Source: Treponema sp. (GTDB lineage Bacteria; Spirochaetota; Spirochaetia; Treponematales; Breznakiellaceae). Taken from it: a DNA stretch of 43,311 nucleotides. This document shows positions 7,985-16,135 of the stretch, in pieces. The notes below the pieces were generated by a model. The model ran no database searches and was not told where the DNA came from. It saw only the letters and a list, made by a program, of their open reading frames with translations. A program made the translations under genes and the position numbers. The stretch's first letter is position 1. The number at the start of each line of letters is the position of its first letter. Location: contig JAISBK010000113.1 in assembly GCA_031266255.1 (NCBI GenBank), positions 1 through 43,311 of the forward strand. The letters are read 5' to 3'.

Positions 7985-9595
7985 ATGGAAGAACGATTAA
8001 TAATTCTGGGAGCAGGGGTGATGCAGGGACCTGCTATCAGAATTGCCAAGGCATTAGGTCTTGAAACAGTAGTAGTGGATGCGGATCCCGAGGCTCCCTG
8101 GGTTTCCTTAGCGGATCGCTTTGAGCAGATCGATTTAAAAGACAAAGAGCGCATTGCAGCCTTGGGAGCTTCCCTTAAAGCCCAGGGGGGCTTAGGGGGG
8201 ATCATGACCGCAGGAACCGATTTTTCCACCACCGTCGCCTGGGTTGCAGCGCAACTAGGGCTTCCTGGGATCTCCTATGAGGCTGCCCTTAATGCTTCGG
8301 ACAAGGAACGGATGCGCGGATGCTTTCAGGCGGCAGGATTGCCCTCTCCGGCGTTTGTAGTGGTTGACGCGGTTCCTGATTCTGGATTTTTCCCGTCCTT
8401 GGGGTATCCCCTGGTGGTCAAACCGGTCGACAATATGGGCGCCCGGGGCTGTCGTAGGGTTGACGGTCCTGAAATGCTCGGTGCCGCGGTAACCGATGCA
8501 CTTAAGTTCTCCCGAACAAATCGGGTCATTTTGGAAGCATACATGGAAGGACCTGAATTTTCGGTGGACGCCCTGGTATATCAGGGGGAGATCACCATCT
8601 GCGGTCTGGCAGATCGGCATATCTTTTTTCCTCCGTATTTTATTGAAATGGGCCATACTATGCCTACCGCCCTCAATCCGGCTGCTGCTGAAATCCTGCT
8701 TGCGGTCTTTAGGGCAGGAATCAGGGCCTTGGGTATCACCAACGGAGCCGCGAAGGGAGATATCAAACTCACCGCCCAGGGGCCTATGATAGGAGAAATT
8801 GCCGCCCGGCTTTCTGGGGGGTATATGTCAGGCTGGACTTACCCCTACTCATCAGGGGTGGAAGTTACCCGGGGAGCTATCCTGATTGCCTTGGGGAAGG
8901 CCCCCCAAGGACTCAAACCGATTCGGCATTGGACGAGCGCGGAACGGGCCTTTATCTCCATACCTGGAAAGGTCAAAGCTATTCACGGTATTGAAGCAGC
9001 CCAATCCCTTTCGTATGTGACTGATCTGTTTCTCCGCATTGAGCCGGGAACCCAGGTTCAGTTTCCGGAGAACAACGTAAGTAAATGTGGGAATATCATC
9101 AGCGCGGCTCCTACACGGGAAGCCGCGGTAAACGCCGCAGAACAGGCTGCCCGTTTGATTTTGATCCGGCTTGAGGCGCCGAATCAAGAGACCGAACACT
9201 TCCTCGCTTCCGATGCTGAAGTAGAACCATTTCCCCCTGATGCCTTTACCCTTCCAGAATCCCTCAGATCCCTCTTGGCTGCTTTCCCAGAACCGGATCA
9301 GACAAAGCTTGATGCAGAAACGGCTTCCGCTCAAAAGCCCCAGGTAGTACTGCTTCCGTTTCAGCCCTTGATCGAAGCAGGCTTACAAGATTATACCGGG
9401 AGGACCGTACAAGAGAGCCTTGAAGCGGTCCGGGCCATCACCGGGTTTCCCCTTCCCCTGGGGGAAGTTGGGGAGACTGGGGAAAAGACCGTGGTGCTAG
9501 GCCGCCGTTTCTGGGCTGCCCTGATCCGGGGAGGGTATCAGGGCGCGGTATATATAGTGGATACCTTCGTACCGGTCCATTCCTCTAGCAGGTAA
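7985..9595 (+). CDS. ATP-grasp ligase (carbamoyl-phosphate synthase/PurK-like)
   Basis: The product is 536 residues. The first ~90 residues form a pre-ATP-grasp nucleotide-type domain (LIILGAGVMQGPAIRIAKALG, then VVVDADPEAPW). The ATP-grasp core follows, with YPLVVKPVDNMGARGC around 140, EAYMEGPEFSVDALV around 183-197 and the metal-binding end GDIKLTAQGPMIGEIAARLSGG around 258-280. The C-terminal ~140 residues are not recognisable. Such enzymes join a carboxylate to an amine, as in amino-acid or sugar-acid ligation. It lies 20 bp after the PseG/methyltransferase gene in the same operon, so addition of an amino acid to the glycan is a reasonable guess. The Shine-Dalgarno is weak (GGGAAA). The substrate is unknown. 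Confidence 0.75.
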   Translation: MEERLIILGAGVMQGPAIRIAKALGLETVVVDADPEAPWVSLADRFEQIDLKDKERIAALGASLKAQGGLGGIMTAGTDFSTTVAWVAAQLGLPGISYEAALNASDKERMRGCFQAAGLPSPAFVVVDAVPDSGFFPSLGYPLVVKPVDNMGARGCRRVDGPEMLGAAVTDALKFSRTNRVILEAYMEGPEFSVDALVYQGEITICGLADRHIFFPPYFIEMGHTMPTALNPAAAEILLAVFRAGIRALGITNGAAKGDIKLTAQGPMIGEIAARLSGGYMSGWTYPYSSGVEVTRGAILIALGKAPQGLKPIRHWTSAERAFISIPGKVKAIHGIEAAQSLSYVTDLFLRIEPGTQVQFPENNVSKCGNIISAAPTREAAVNAAEQAARLILIRLEAPNQETEHFLASDAEVEPFPPDAFTLPESLRSLLAAFPEPDQTKLDAETASAQKPQVVLLPFQPLIEAGLQDYTGRTVQESLEAVRAITGFPLPLGEVGETGEKTVVLGRRFWAALIRGGYQGAVYIVDTFVPVHSSSR

Positions 9596-9666
9596 GTCCC
9601 TAGTCTAGCTCATCGTTGCTTCAAGCTGCGTGAGAAGGCTTTTGAGGATATTGTTGGAGGTAATAG

Positions 9667-10737
9667 ATGCATACTAGGCGTTTCTTGCTCAGGATAGTGT
9701 TTTCCAGCATCTTCTTTATATCTATACCAATCCTGGGCTTTGGGGATGAGAAGGCCCTCACCTTGGATGAAACCCTCAAAAGCCTGGATTTGCCTGAAAG
9801 CGCTACAACATTCCGTTGGGATCCCTTTTTCCAGATTGGGATCTTCGCACGGGCAGATCAGTACGCATCCTTCCAGGTTGGCCTACCTGGTGAAATAGGT
9901 CTGGTTATACTTAACGGTAAAGAAATCGTCTTTCTCTCCTCCCCCTTTCTTGAGCAAGGGGCGTTGCGGTTTCCTCAAGCTTTTGTGAACGCCCTCAGTA
10001 AGGCCTTGGAAGATACCATTCCTCAGGAAGCGCCTGTCCAATTTCGTATTGCCGGGATCATCGTAGATCCTGGTCATGGCGGTAAAGATACCGGAGCCGT
10101 GGGAAATCATAGTATTGGTGGAAAAGCTATACGGGTTGAGGAAAAGGACATTACCCTCAAGGTTTCCAAAGACCTGCATAGCCGGCTTTCCCGAAGTTTT
10201 CCTGATAAACAGGTCTTATTGACCCGGGACCAAGACACCTTCATCAGCTTGGATGATCGGGTAGCCATAGCCAATGCGATTCCCCTGAAAGACAACGAGG
10301 CCACCGTATACATTTCCATCCATGCCAATGCATCCTTCAATAAACAAGTACGGGGCTATGAGGTCTGGTACCTGAGTCCAGAGTACCGGCGGACCGTCAT
10401 TGACCAGTCGAAATACAAGGATACTCAAGAAGTTATTCCCATTCTTAATGCCATGTTGGAGGAAGAATTCACCTCTGAAAGTATTAGGATGGCTGAATCA
10501 ATTGTGAAACGGTTTGATGAAACCCTGGGCAGTTCGCTTCCTTCCCGGGGTATCAAAGCAGAGGAATGGTTCGTAGTACGGAATGTTCGGATGCCTTCGG
10601 TCTTGGTGGAGCTAGGATTTTTAAGCAATGAGACGGACGCCGCACTTTTGACCGATGAAACATACTTACAGCACTTTTCAGAAGCCTTATATAAGGGTAT
10701 CATGGATTTTGTGGGTGAGTTTGAAGGATCGTCATAA
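9667..10737 (+). CDS. N-acetylmuramoyl-L-alanine amidase (Amidase_3 family), exported
   Basis: The product is 356 residues and cleaves the amide bond between muramic acid and the stem peptide of peptidoglycan. A signal peptide (about 1-26, RRFLLRIVFSSIFFIS...) exports it. An N-terminal region of about 100 residues precedes the catalytic Amidase_3 domain. Zinc ligands are visible at H137 in IVDPGHGGKDTG, E159 in RVEEKD and H219 in ISIHANA, with the catalytic Glu at E315 in VLVELGFLSN. GGAGG before the ATG is a strong ribosome binding site. It is followed after 50 bp by a GerMN-domain gene and then flaA. A cell-wall hydrolase next to flagellar genes fits a spirochaete, where filaments rotate against the peptidoglycan. 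Confidence 0.93.
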   Translation: MHTRRFLLRIVFSSIFFISIPILGFGDEKALTLDETLKSLDLPESATTFRWDPFFQIGIFARADQYASFQVGLPGEIGLVILNGKEIVFLSSPFLEQGALRFPQAFVNALSKALEDTIPQEAPVQFRIAGIIVDPGHGGKDTGAVGNHSIGGKAIRVEEKDITLKVSKDLHSRLSRSFPDKQVLLTRDQDTFISLDDRVAIANAIPLKDNEATVYISIHANASFNKQVRGYEVWYLSPEYRRTVIDQSKYKDTQEVIPILNAMLEEEFTSESIRMAESIVKRFDETLGSSLPSRGIKAEEWFVVRNVRMPSVLVELGFLSNETDAALLTDETYLQHFSEALYKGIMDFVGEFEGSS

Positions 10738-10787
10738 TGAAGCATAAACTTGAGCAAGTCTCTAAAGAATGGGTATATTAGGTTCAC

Positions 10788-11297
10788 ATGAAGGGTACGA
10801 GGAAAATTAAAAAAAATGGCGGTTTCTGGGTAAAACCCTATATCCGGCGTTTATGCTACCTGCTTCTGTTAGGGTTCTTTACCTTTACCCACTTCCGGCA
10901 GTTAAATCAGGTGAGGTGGACCTTTATGTTTTATACGTTGGGGGATGGAAAGCCGGTAGTGGAAGACCGCATGGTTTCCCGATCTCCTTCAGAAGAAATT
11001 GCCTTGAGACGCTATGTGGAGGAGGTCCTCCTTGGGCCGTTGGCGCCGGATTTTCTGCCTTTGTTTCCAAGGGAGACCCGGCTTCGTTCATTACTATACC
11101 GGGATGGAGCTGTATACGTGGATCTTTCGGAAAGCGCTGCCTTGCCCCCCTTGGAAGCCCCGGGCGGGGATATCTTTCAGAGCCTGGATACCCTCCAGAG
11201 GGGGATCCGGCGGAATTTTCCTGTGGTCAAAGAGGTGAAACTTTTTATCCATGGCCATGAGGTACTGGTCCCTCAAACCAGTGATGTGTGGGGATAA
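10788..11297 (+). CDS. GerMN-domain protein, membrane-anchored
   Basis: The product is 169 residues. A basic N-terminus (MKGTRKIKKNGGFW) precedes one hydrophobic segment at about 20-38, consistent with a signal anchor or signal peptide. The rest resembles a GerMN domain: EEIALRRYVEEVLLGP, then RLRSLLYRDGAVYVDLSES, then FQSLDTLQRGIRRNFPVVKEVKLFIHG. GerMN is a small alpha/beta fold first described in spore germination proteins but common in cell-envelope proteins of non-spore-formers, often next to amidases, as here. A role with the amidase in wall remodelling is inferred. The gene sits 50 bp downstream of it, with only a weak Shine-Dalgarno (TTAGG). No terminator is visible before flaA's own promoter. 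Confidence 0.75.
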   Translation: MKGTRKIKKNGGFWVKPYIRRLCYLLLLGFFTFTHFRQLNQVRWTFMFYTLGDGKPVVEDRMVSRSPSEEIALRRYVEEVLLGPLAPDFLPLFPRETRLRSLLYRDGAVYVDLSESAALPPLEAPGGDIFQSLDTLQRGIRRNFPVVKEVKLFIHGHEVLVPQTSDVWG

Positions 11298-11346
11298 AAT
11301 TTATTTTAAATCGTTATAATATTGCAAAAATCAGGGTAAAAAGCCG

Positions 11347-11374
11347 TTGACAAATTAATTATATTTTGTATACT
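11347..11374 (+). promoter_or_regulatory. Sigma-70-type promoter of flaA
   Basis: A perfect TTGACA (11347-11352) is separated by 16 bases from TATACT (11369-11374). Transcription would start near 11381, leaving a leader of about 40 nt. This contrasts with the sigma-28-type promoter of flaB and agrees with the known sigma-70 control of flaA in Treponema. Confidence 0.82.
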
Positions 11375-11422
11375 TATTAATAATAGTATGTTAAAACTAC
11401 AGACAATTGAAAGGAGCTGTGA

Positions 11423-12481
11423 ATGAAACGTATCTTCATTCTTGTCGTCGTCACGTTGTTAGCAATGGGCTCGGTGTTTGCTGAAGAGTCGATACTTATC
11501 GATTTCTCAAAATTAACAGCCGATATTGTTCCCGATCAAAATGACGTGCCAACTCAAAATCGTGCGACCTTGATGGATTTCACCAATGAGGCCACCAGTA
11601 ACTTCACTGCTAGGCAGAGAGTAGCGATGAAGTCTTCTTTAGCTATAGACAGGTGGGATGTGGTATTTTCGTCCTCTTCACGGAATGTCACCACTAAGCA
11701 TCTAAGTTATACTAAAGAAGCCCCTTCCAAAGAGTGGGGCACAGTGATGGGCGTTCGGGTACACTTCCCGGTGGAGCCCTTTAATTCTTGGGCTATTGTA
11801 AAGCCGCCCTTTGATATTCCTGCATTTGAACCTCCAGCAGAGATTGATGATGACGGAAATATCCAGCCTGGTGAAGCATCTGGTGTTACTGGTCCTAGCC
11901 GGTTTGAAGGTGAAGCTGATGAAGACGGCAAGCCGGTTGGTGGTTTCGGGGTGCTCAAGAACGTAGGAACCATTAAGTCAATAGCGGTAAATGCCTATGG
12001 ACTCAATTTCCCCCACGCGCTTTCGGTAATTTTGGTAGATGACAAAGGGAACGAAAAAACCTATTTCATGGGTTATCTTAACTTTGAAGGTTGGGGAGAA
12101 CTCCGGTGGGATAATCCTGCGTATGTGCAGAACGTACGGAACCGGGAATTGCGCCTATACCCCATCTATCCAGATTCAACGCCTTTTGTGAAGTTTGGTG
12201 GATTCCTCATTCAGCGGAGCGCCTCCAGTCCTGGCGGAGATTACATTGGTTATTTCAAGGATGTTAAAGTCATCTACGATAAGGCCGTATTGGATACTGA
12301 ACGGGATATTGAGGATGAATCCCTGTGGAATATCATCCAGGATCGGGAAACTGCCCGGAAAACCTCAGAATTGCAGCGGCTTGGTCAGCAAGAAGTCCAG
12401 CGCTATTTGGATAATGAACGGCAAGCTACTGAAACTACCTTTACCCCCACCGCGGGTGCTAGTAGTGAGGCTGAAGAATAA
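11423..12481 (+). CDS. flaA: Flagellar filament outer layer (sheath) protein FlaA
   Basis: The product is 352 residues. FlaA forms the outer layer around the FlaB core of the periplasmic flagella and is exported by the Sec route, unlike the flagellins. The signal peptide is clear (MKRIFILVVVTLLAMGSVFA, cleavage after residue 20). The mature protein contains the FlaA-family features IDFSKLT, KEWGTVMGVRVHFP, NSWAIVKPPFDIPAF and a LRWDNPAYVQNVRNRELRLYPIYP block. The C-terminal ~50 residues are charged (ERDIEDESLWNIIQDRETARKTSEL) and likely helical. AAAGGAG lies 8 bases before the ATG. It has its own sigma-70-type promoter and a strong terminator. Confidence 0.95.
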   Translation: MKRIFILVVVTLLAMGSVFAEESILIDFSKLTADIVPDQNDVPTQNRATLMDFTNEATSNFTARQRVAMKSSLAIDRWDVVFSSSSRNVTTKHLSYTKEAPSKEWGTVMGVRVHFPVEPFNSWAIVKPPFDIPAFEPPAEIDDDGNIQPGEASGVTGPSRFEGEADEDGKPVGGFGVLKNVGTIKSIAVNAYGLNFPHALSVILVDDKGNEKTYFMGYLNFEGWGELRWDNPAYVQNVRNRELRLYPIYPDSTPFVKFGGFLIQRSASSPGGDYIGYFKDVKVIYDKAVLDTERDIEDESLWNIIQDRETARKTSELQRLGQQEVQRYLDNERQATETTFTPTAGASSEAEE

Positions 12482-12519
12482 GTCGAGTAAAGTGCTTATC
12501 CACGTAGTATCATGAACTA

Positions 12520-12570
12520 AAGCTGCCTAAAAAATCCTTAGTGGATTTTTAGGCAGCTTTTTAGTTTTTA
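12520..12570 (+). terminator. Intrinsic terminator of flaA
   Basis: AAGCTGCCTAAAAAATCC pairs with GGATTTTTAGGCAGCTT around a 5-base loop, followed by TTTAGTTTTT. It lies about 40 bp after the flaA stop. Confidence 0.93.
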
Positions 12571-12591
12571 TAGGGAAAACTGGATCATAGG

Positions 12592-13869
12592 ATGTATACT
12601 TGTGCAATTCCCGATCAGCATATACTCCGAAAAACATACGAAACGTATGCCCAGGTAAGGATTTTAATTACCAGGGATATTGAAATCATCCTTGAGGAAA
12701 AGCTCAAGTTTCTTTCATCCCGTCCGCTCGTTAAAGGCCGGGTTAAGGAATTTGAGAGCTATTATAAAAAATACATCAGGCTTCTTCAAAAAGATCCGCT
12801 CTGTTCAAATGATCTGGGGATTACCGATGTAATCGGTATTAGGGTTGTATGCCCTTTTTTTGAAGATCTCGCGGTAGTTGAAAGATGCTTGAAAACGAAT
12901 TTTGCAGTTATCGAGATAGAACGGAAGGGTTCTAATTATTCTTTCAAAGAATTCGGGTATGAATCAATTCATTTCTTGATAAAAATCCCTGAACCTCTAA
13001 TCAAGAAGCGGGGCAACTGCGGATTAGACGTAGTAGAGATTCAAATTCGTACTATTCTCCAGGATGCTTGGGCTGAAGTGGAACATGAGCTGGTGTATAA
13101 AGCGGCGTTTACTCCTTTCGATGAACCTATGAAACGTAAATTAGCGGCTTTGAATGCTAGTCTTTCCCTGGCAGATACGATTTTTCAGGAAGTCAGGACC
13201 TATCAGCGAAAACTTAACCGGGAATTGGAAAAGCGGCGGGATTCTTTTTTTAAGAAGATTGAAGCATCCATTGATACCCCGCTGTTTACTAAGGAAAAAT
13301 CAAAAAAGCCTGCTCAGAACCATCAAAAGGAAATTGCAATTGACAAAAGCCAAATAGACGCACCGACCCCGGATGCAGGAGACTCTCTGGAAAATAATTC
13401 AATTGATGAACTTTTGCTTAAAGCCCTGCATGCCCATAATGAGCATCGATTTACGGCAGCCATGGGCTTATACACCTATATTCTAAAAATGGAGCCTGAA
13501 AATACCATTGCGTCTCTTATTTATAAACACCGGGGCATGGCCAATTTTGCCCAATCTTGCTATGAGGACGCAATCCAGGATTTTACCTGTTCTGTAGAAC
13601 TAGATCGTGAATCCTATAAAGCGGTCTATTTTCGGGGTATCGTTAAAACGGTTTTGTTACAGTACCTTGAGGCCATTGATGATTTTACCCTATCCCTCAA
13701 GATAAACCCCTATCAGGCTTTTTGCTACTATCGCCGGGGACAAGCCTATTATCACTTGGATGACTTTCTCAAAGCCTTGACGGATTGTGAAGCAGCCTTA
13801 ACGTTAGAACCTGATTCCAAGCCTATAAGCCGATTCAAGGAACTCCTCCTCAATAAACTAAACAGGTAG
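12592..13869 (+). CDS. RelA/SpoT-type (p)ppGpp synthetase domain fused to TPR repeats
   Basis: The product is 425 residues. Residues about 20-205 form a RelA/SpoT nucleotidyltransferase domain that would transfer pyrophosphate from ATP to GDP/GTP. Visible motifs are KGRVKEF (R50, K52) matching the ATP-binding RxK, then DVIGIRVVCPF with the metal-binding Asp, then FGYESIHFLI in place of GYRSLH, and EIQIRTILQDAWAEVEHEL (149-167). No HD hydrolase domain or TGS/ACT regulatory domain is present, as in small alarmone synthetases. From about 265 to 420 there are at least three tetratricopeptide repeats (for example YKHRGMANFAQSCYEDAIQDF, YFRGIVKTVLLQYLEAIDDF, YYRRGQAYYHLDDFLKALTD). The TPRs may couple alarmone synthesis to a protein partner. 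A linker of about 55 charged residues separates the two parts. The gene is single, with a weak Shine-Dalgarno. Confidence 0.82.
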   Translation: MYTCAIPDQHILRKTYETYAQVRILITRDIEIILEEKLKFLSSRPLVKGRVKEFESYYKKYIRLLQKDPLCSNDLGITDVIGIRVVCPFFEDLAVVERCLKTNFAVIEIERKGSNYSFKEFGYESIHFLIKIPEPLIKKRGNCGLDVVEIQIRTILQDAWAEVEHELVYKAAFTPFDEPMKRKLAALNASLSLADTIFQEVRTYQRKLNRELEKRRDSFFKKIEASIDTPLFTKEKSKKPAQNHQKEIAIDKSQIDAPTPDAGDSLENNSIDELLLKALHAHNEHRFTAAMGLYTYILKMEPENTIASLIYKHRGMANFAQSCYEDAIQDFTCSVELDRESYKAVYFRGIVKTVLLQYLEAIDDFTLSLKINPYQAFCYYRRGQAYYHLDDFLKALTDCEAALTLEPDSKPISRFKELLLNKLNR

Positions 13870-13908
13870 GGTCCACGGAGAAGCCTTCTGTGCTTACCTG
13901 GGGTTCGA

Positions 13909-15048
13909 TCACCCAACCTGCAAGGTCTGCAAAAAGTATCCGGTTGGTTCCCATGCCCGTTCTCCATAGCCCCCGGCCATTATCCATGCGGAAGGAACCT
14001 GCTGTTTCCGAAGGTACTGATATACGAGCCGGTCCCGTTCAATACAGCGATCCAAACTTAGTTTGAGAAGGTTGCTGGAAGGAAGTCCGTCATGTTCATA
14101 AGGGTCAGACCCATCAACCACGATGACCAGATCGGGGCGCAGGGTTTCAGAGCATTTCTCCAACAGCCCTAACCCCTGCTGTAATTCCGGCATATACGTA
14201 TCCTCTGCTCCTGCTTCGATGCTGATCTCCACATCCCCCTGGATCCAAGGGGCTCGGCCCGGGGGAGCGACCTGCAGCGTTTCATCATCTAGGGGCCAGC
14301 CTTTGGCCATGTGTATGGAGAGGTTGCAAATATCCAGAGCCGCTGCGGGGTCTTTATCCCCTCTCAGTTCTCCCCGCATCCGGGAAAAATGGACCAGTTC
14401 CGCAGTACCACAGCCTTTATGGGCATCCAAGTCTACAATCCAAATGCGGCGTGCCCGGTTTTCAGCCTGCAATTTCCGAGCCGCAATTATGATGTCATTG
14501 ATAAGACAGAACCCCGCGCCTTGGTCATACCGGGCATGGTGCATACCGCCCCCCAGATAATAACAGAATCCTGGCTCAGAGCGCCCTTGATCCAAGGCAA
14601 GCCGACAGGCCAAGTAGGTACCCTCAACCTGGGCTACTATAAGGTGAAACAGCTCTATGAGGGGCTTCACCGCCAGATCCGGCTCATAGCGGTTGGGTCG
14701 TCCTTGGCTGTCCATAAGCTCATAAGCGTTGAACAGGGCTTTGAGCAGTCCTTGAGAACCTTCGGGACCCTCCTGATACAGCGTCGCGATAAACTCCTTT
14801 TGATGTACCCGTTCCAAGTCCTCGCGATTTATGCATGTGGGGTTGCCTAGCAAGCCGCGTGCCTCACGACAATTGAGAACCGGCTTGAGAGGGAGGGCGT
14901 CGAGAACCCCTGCTCGGCCAAGAAAATCAATGATCCGCGATGCCCGGGCAGGGGAAATCGGGAGCATGATGCCGTAATCAGTATGGGTCATTGTGAGGTC
15001 AGGATCATATAGAATCATAGGATCAGTATATATATATGCCTTATGCAA
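13909..15048 (-). CDS. Histone deacetylase superfamily amidohydrolase
   Basis: The product is about 379 residues from a TTG at 15048; the only other starts are internal ATGs (15018, 14991), and TAA upstream at about 15070 limits the frame. No convincing Shine-Dalgarno is visible. The enzyme matches the arginase/deacetylase fold: the catalytic His pair in GGGMHHARYDQGAGFCLIND (H170, H171), zinc ligands D208 and H210 in WIVDLDAHKGCG and D315 in DGSDPYEHDGL, and a final MAGGYG. Bacterial members remove acetyl groups from polyamines or small molecules, or act on acetylated proteins; this one cannot be assigned. It converges on the RelA/TPR gene, with only 39 bp between the two stops. The family call is firm, the substrate open. 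Confidence 0.88.
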   Translation of the reverse strand: MHKAYIYTDPMILYDPDLTMTHTDYGIMLPISPARASRIIDFLGRAGVLDALPLKPVLNCREARGLLGNPTCINREDLERVHQKEFIATLYQEGPEGSQGLLKALFNAYELMDSQGRPNRYEPDLAVKPLIELFHLIVAQVEGTYLACRLALDQGRSEPGFCYYLGGGMHHARYDQGAGFCLINDIIIAARKLQAENRARRIWIVDLDAHKGCGTAELVHFSRMRGELRGDKDPAAALDICNLSIHMAKGWPLDDETLQVAPPGRAPWIQGDVEISIEAGAEDTYMPELQQGLGLLEKCSETLRPDLVIVVDGSDPYEHDGLPSSNLLKLSLDRCIERDRLVYQYLRKQQVPSAWIMAGGYGERAWEPTGYFLQTLQVG

Positions 15049-15271
15049 TGAAAGCCTGGGGCATGAGCTTTATGTAAGGTGAAGCTGATTTATGCTACTC
15101 AGGAACAAAATTTTCTTGACCTTTATAGTACTGGTTAAGTATGTTTTTAATGAGTATTAATCTACAAGACGTAACCAGTCTTCGGTTTTAAACTCATACA
15201 AAGTACCTGTAATAGGTATACGTTTCACCACGCGACACAAGTACCGAATTCATAAAAAGGTGTGCATTGTT

Positions 15272-15961
15272 ATGGCAATAGAAACTAGTTCTCAGTATCA
15301 CGGAGAAAACCAACATTCAGAGCAGTCTGGGGAAAACCCTCAAGCTGCCCCTGATCCCCTTCCTGAGTCTGTTCAGGAAGAACCAGGCGCCGCGGAACAA
15401 GCTAAAAACCCAAGCCCAGAGGAAAAACTACAGGCCCTGGAAGAGCAGATTGCCGAGCTTAAGGATCAGTATTTACGTAAAGCCGCGGAATTTGAAAATT
15501 TCCGCAAGCGTATGTATCGGGAGAAGCAGGAAGCCATTGATTTTGCCAATCAGAGCCTGCTTTTGGACCTCATCCCTATCATTGATGATTTTGAGCGGGC
15601 CATCAAAGCCGCTGATGCTTCCCAGAAGGCTGCGACAGATTTCACCGCGTTTTACGAAGGGATCAGTATGATAGAAAAGCGCCTGTCTTCTCAATTAGAG
15701 CACAAGTGGGGCCTCAAACGCTATGATTCCACCGGAGAACCCTTCGACCCCAACCGGCATGAAGCGATCATGATGGAGAAGTCCCAAGATATAGTCGAGC
15801 CAGTGGTAAAGGAAGATTTCATTAAGGGGTATATCTTAAAGGAGCGGGTCGTAAGGTGTGCAAAAGTAAAGGTCTTGATGCCTGAGCAGTCTCTGACCGA
15901 TAGAGAAACGGAAAAGGCCGACCCTCATGGAGATGCCGCATCAGGGGAAAATCCTTCATAA
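15272..15961 (+). CDS. grpE: GrpE, nucleotide exchange factor of DnaK
   Basis: I prefer ATG 15272 (AAAGG about 10 bases before it) over the GTG at 15260. The product is 229 residues. It begins with a long acidic, disordered N-terminus (QSGENPQAAPDPLPESVQEEPG), then a coiled-coil (EEKLQALEEQIAELKDQYLRKAAEFENFRKRMYREK) and the beta-rich GrpE head (IPIIDDFERAIKAAD ... DPNRHEAIM ... GYILKERVVRCAKVKV). GrpE drives ADP/ATP exchange on DnaK. It opens the grpE-dnaK-dnaJ chaperone cluster. No CIRCE-type heat-shock operator was recognised upstream. Confidence 0.93.
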   Translation: MAIETSSQYHGENQHSEQSGENPQAAPDPLPESVQEEPGAAEQAKNPSPEEKLQALEEQIAELKDQYLRKAAEFENFRKRMYREKQEAIDFANQSLLLDLIPIIDDFERAIKAADASQKAATDFTAFYEGISMIEKRLSSQLEHKWGLKRYDSTGEPFDPNRHEAIMMEKSQDIVEPVVKEDFIKGYILKERVVRCAKVKVLMPEQSLTDRETEKADPHGDAASGENPS

Positions 15962-16135
15962 TGATGCGGGGGATATAGGGCGTATGATCGCAATTACGTG
16001 ATTTTTTAGTATATTTATTAATACGGGATTAATCATATTTTTCTATTTTTTCTAGGTATTTTTCTAAACCAAAGGATAAAGTAAAGAAAAAGAAGCAAGA
16101 AATAATAGAAAAAATGGGAAAGGAGTTTATCATAC

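Noticed and set aside
13154..13357. Alternative ORFs inside the RelA/TPR gene and inside dnaK, dnaJ, xdhA and others
   Set aside because: These frames lie within clearly conserved genes, have no own signals and are read as shadows.
15060..15271. Heat-shock CIRCE operator upstream of grpE
   Set aside because: No TTAGCACTC/GAGTGCTAA pair is present. A 7-bp ACTGGTT/AACCAGT pair (15130-15136, 15173-15179) is too weak and too far apart to call an operator.
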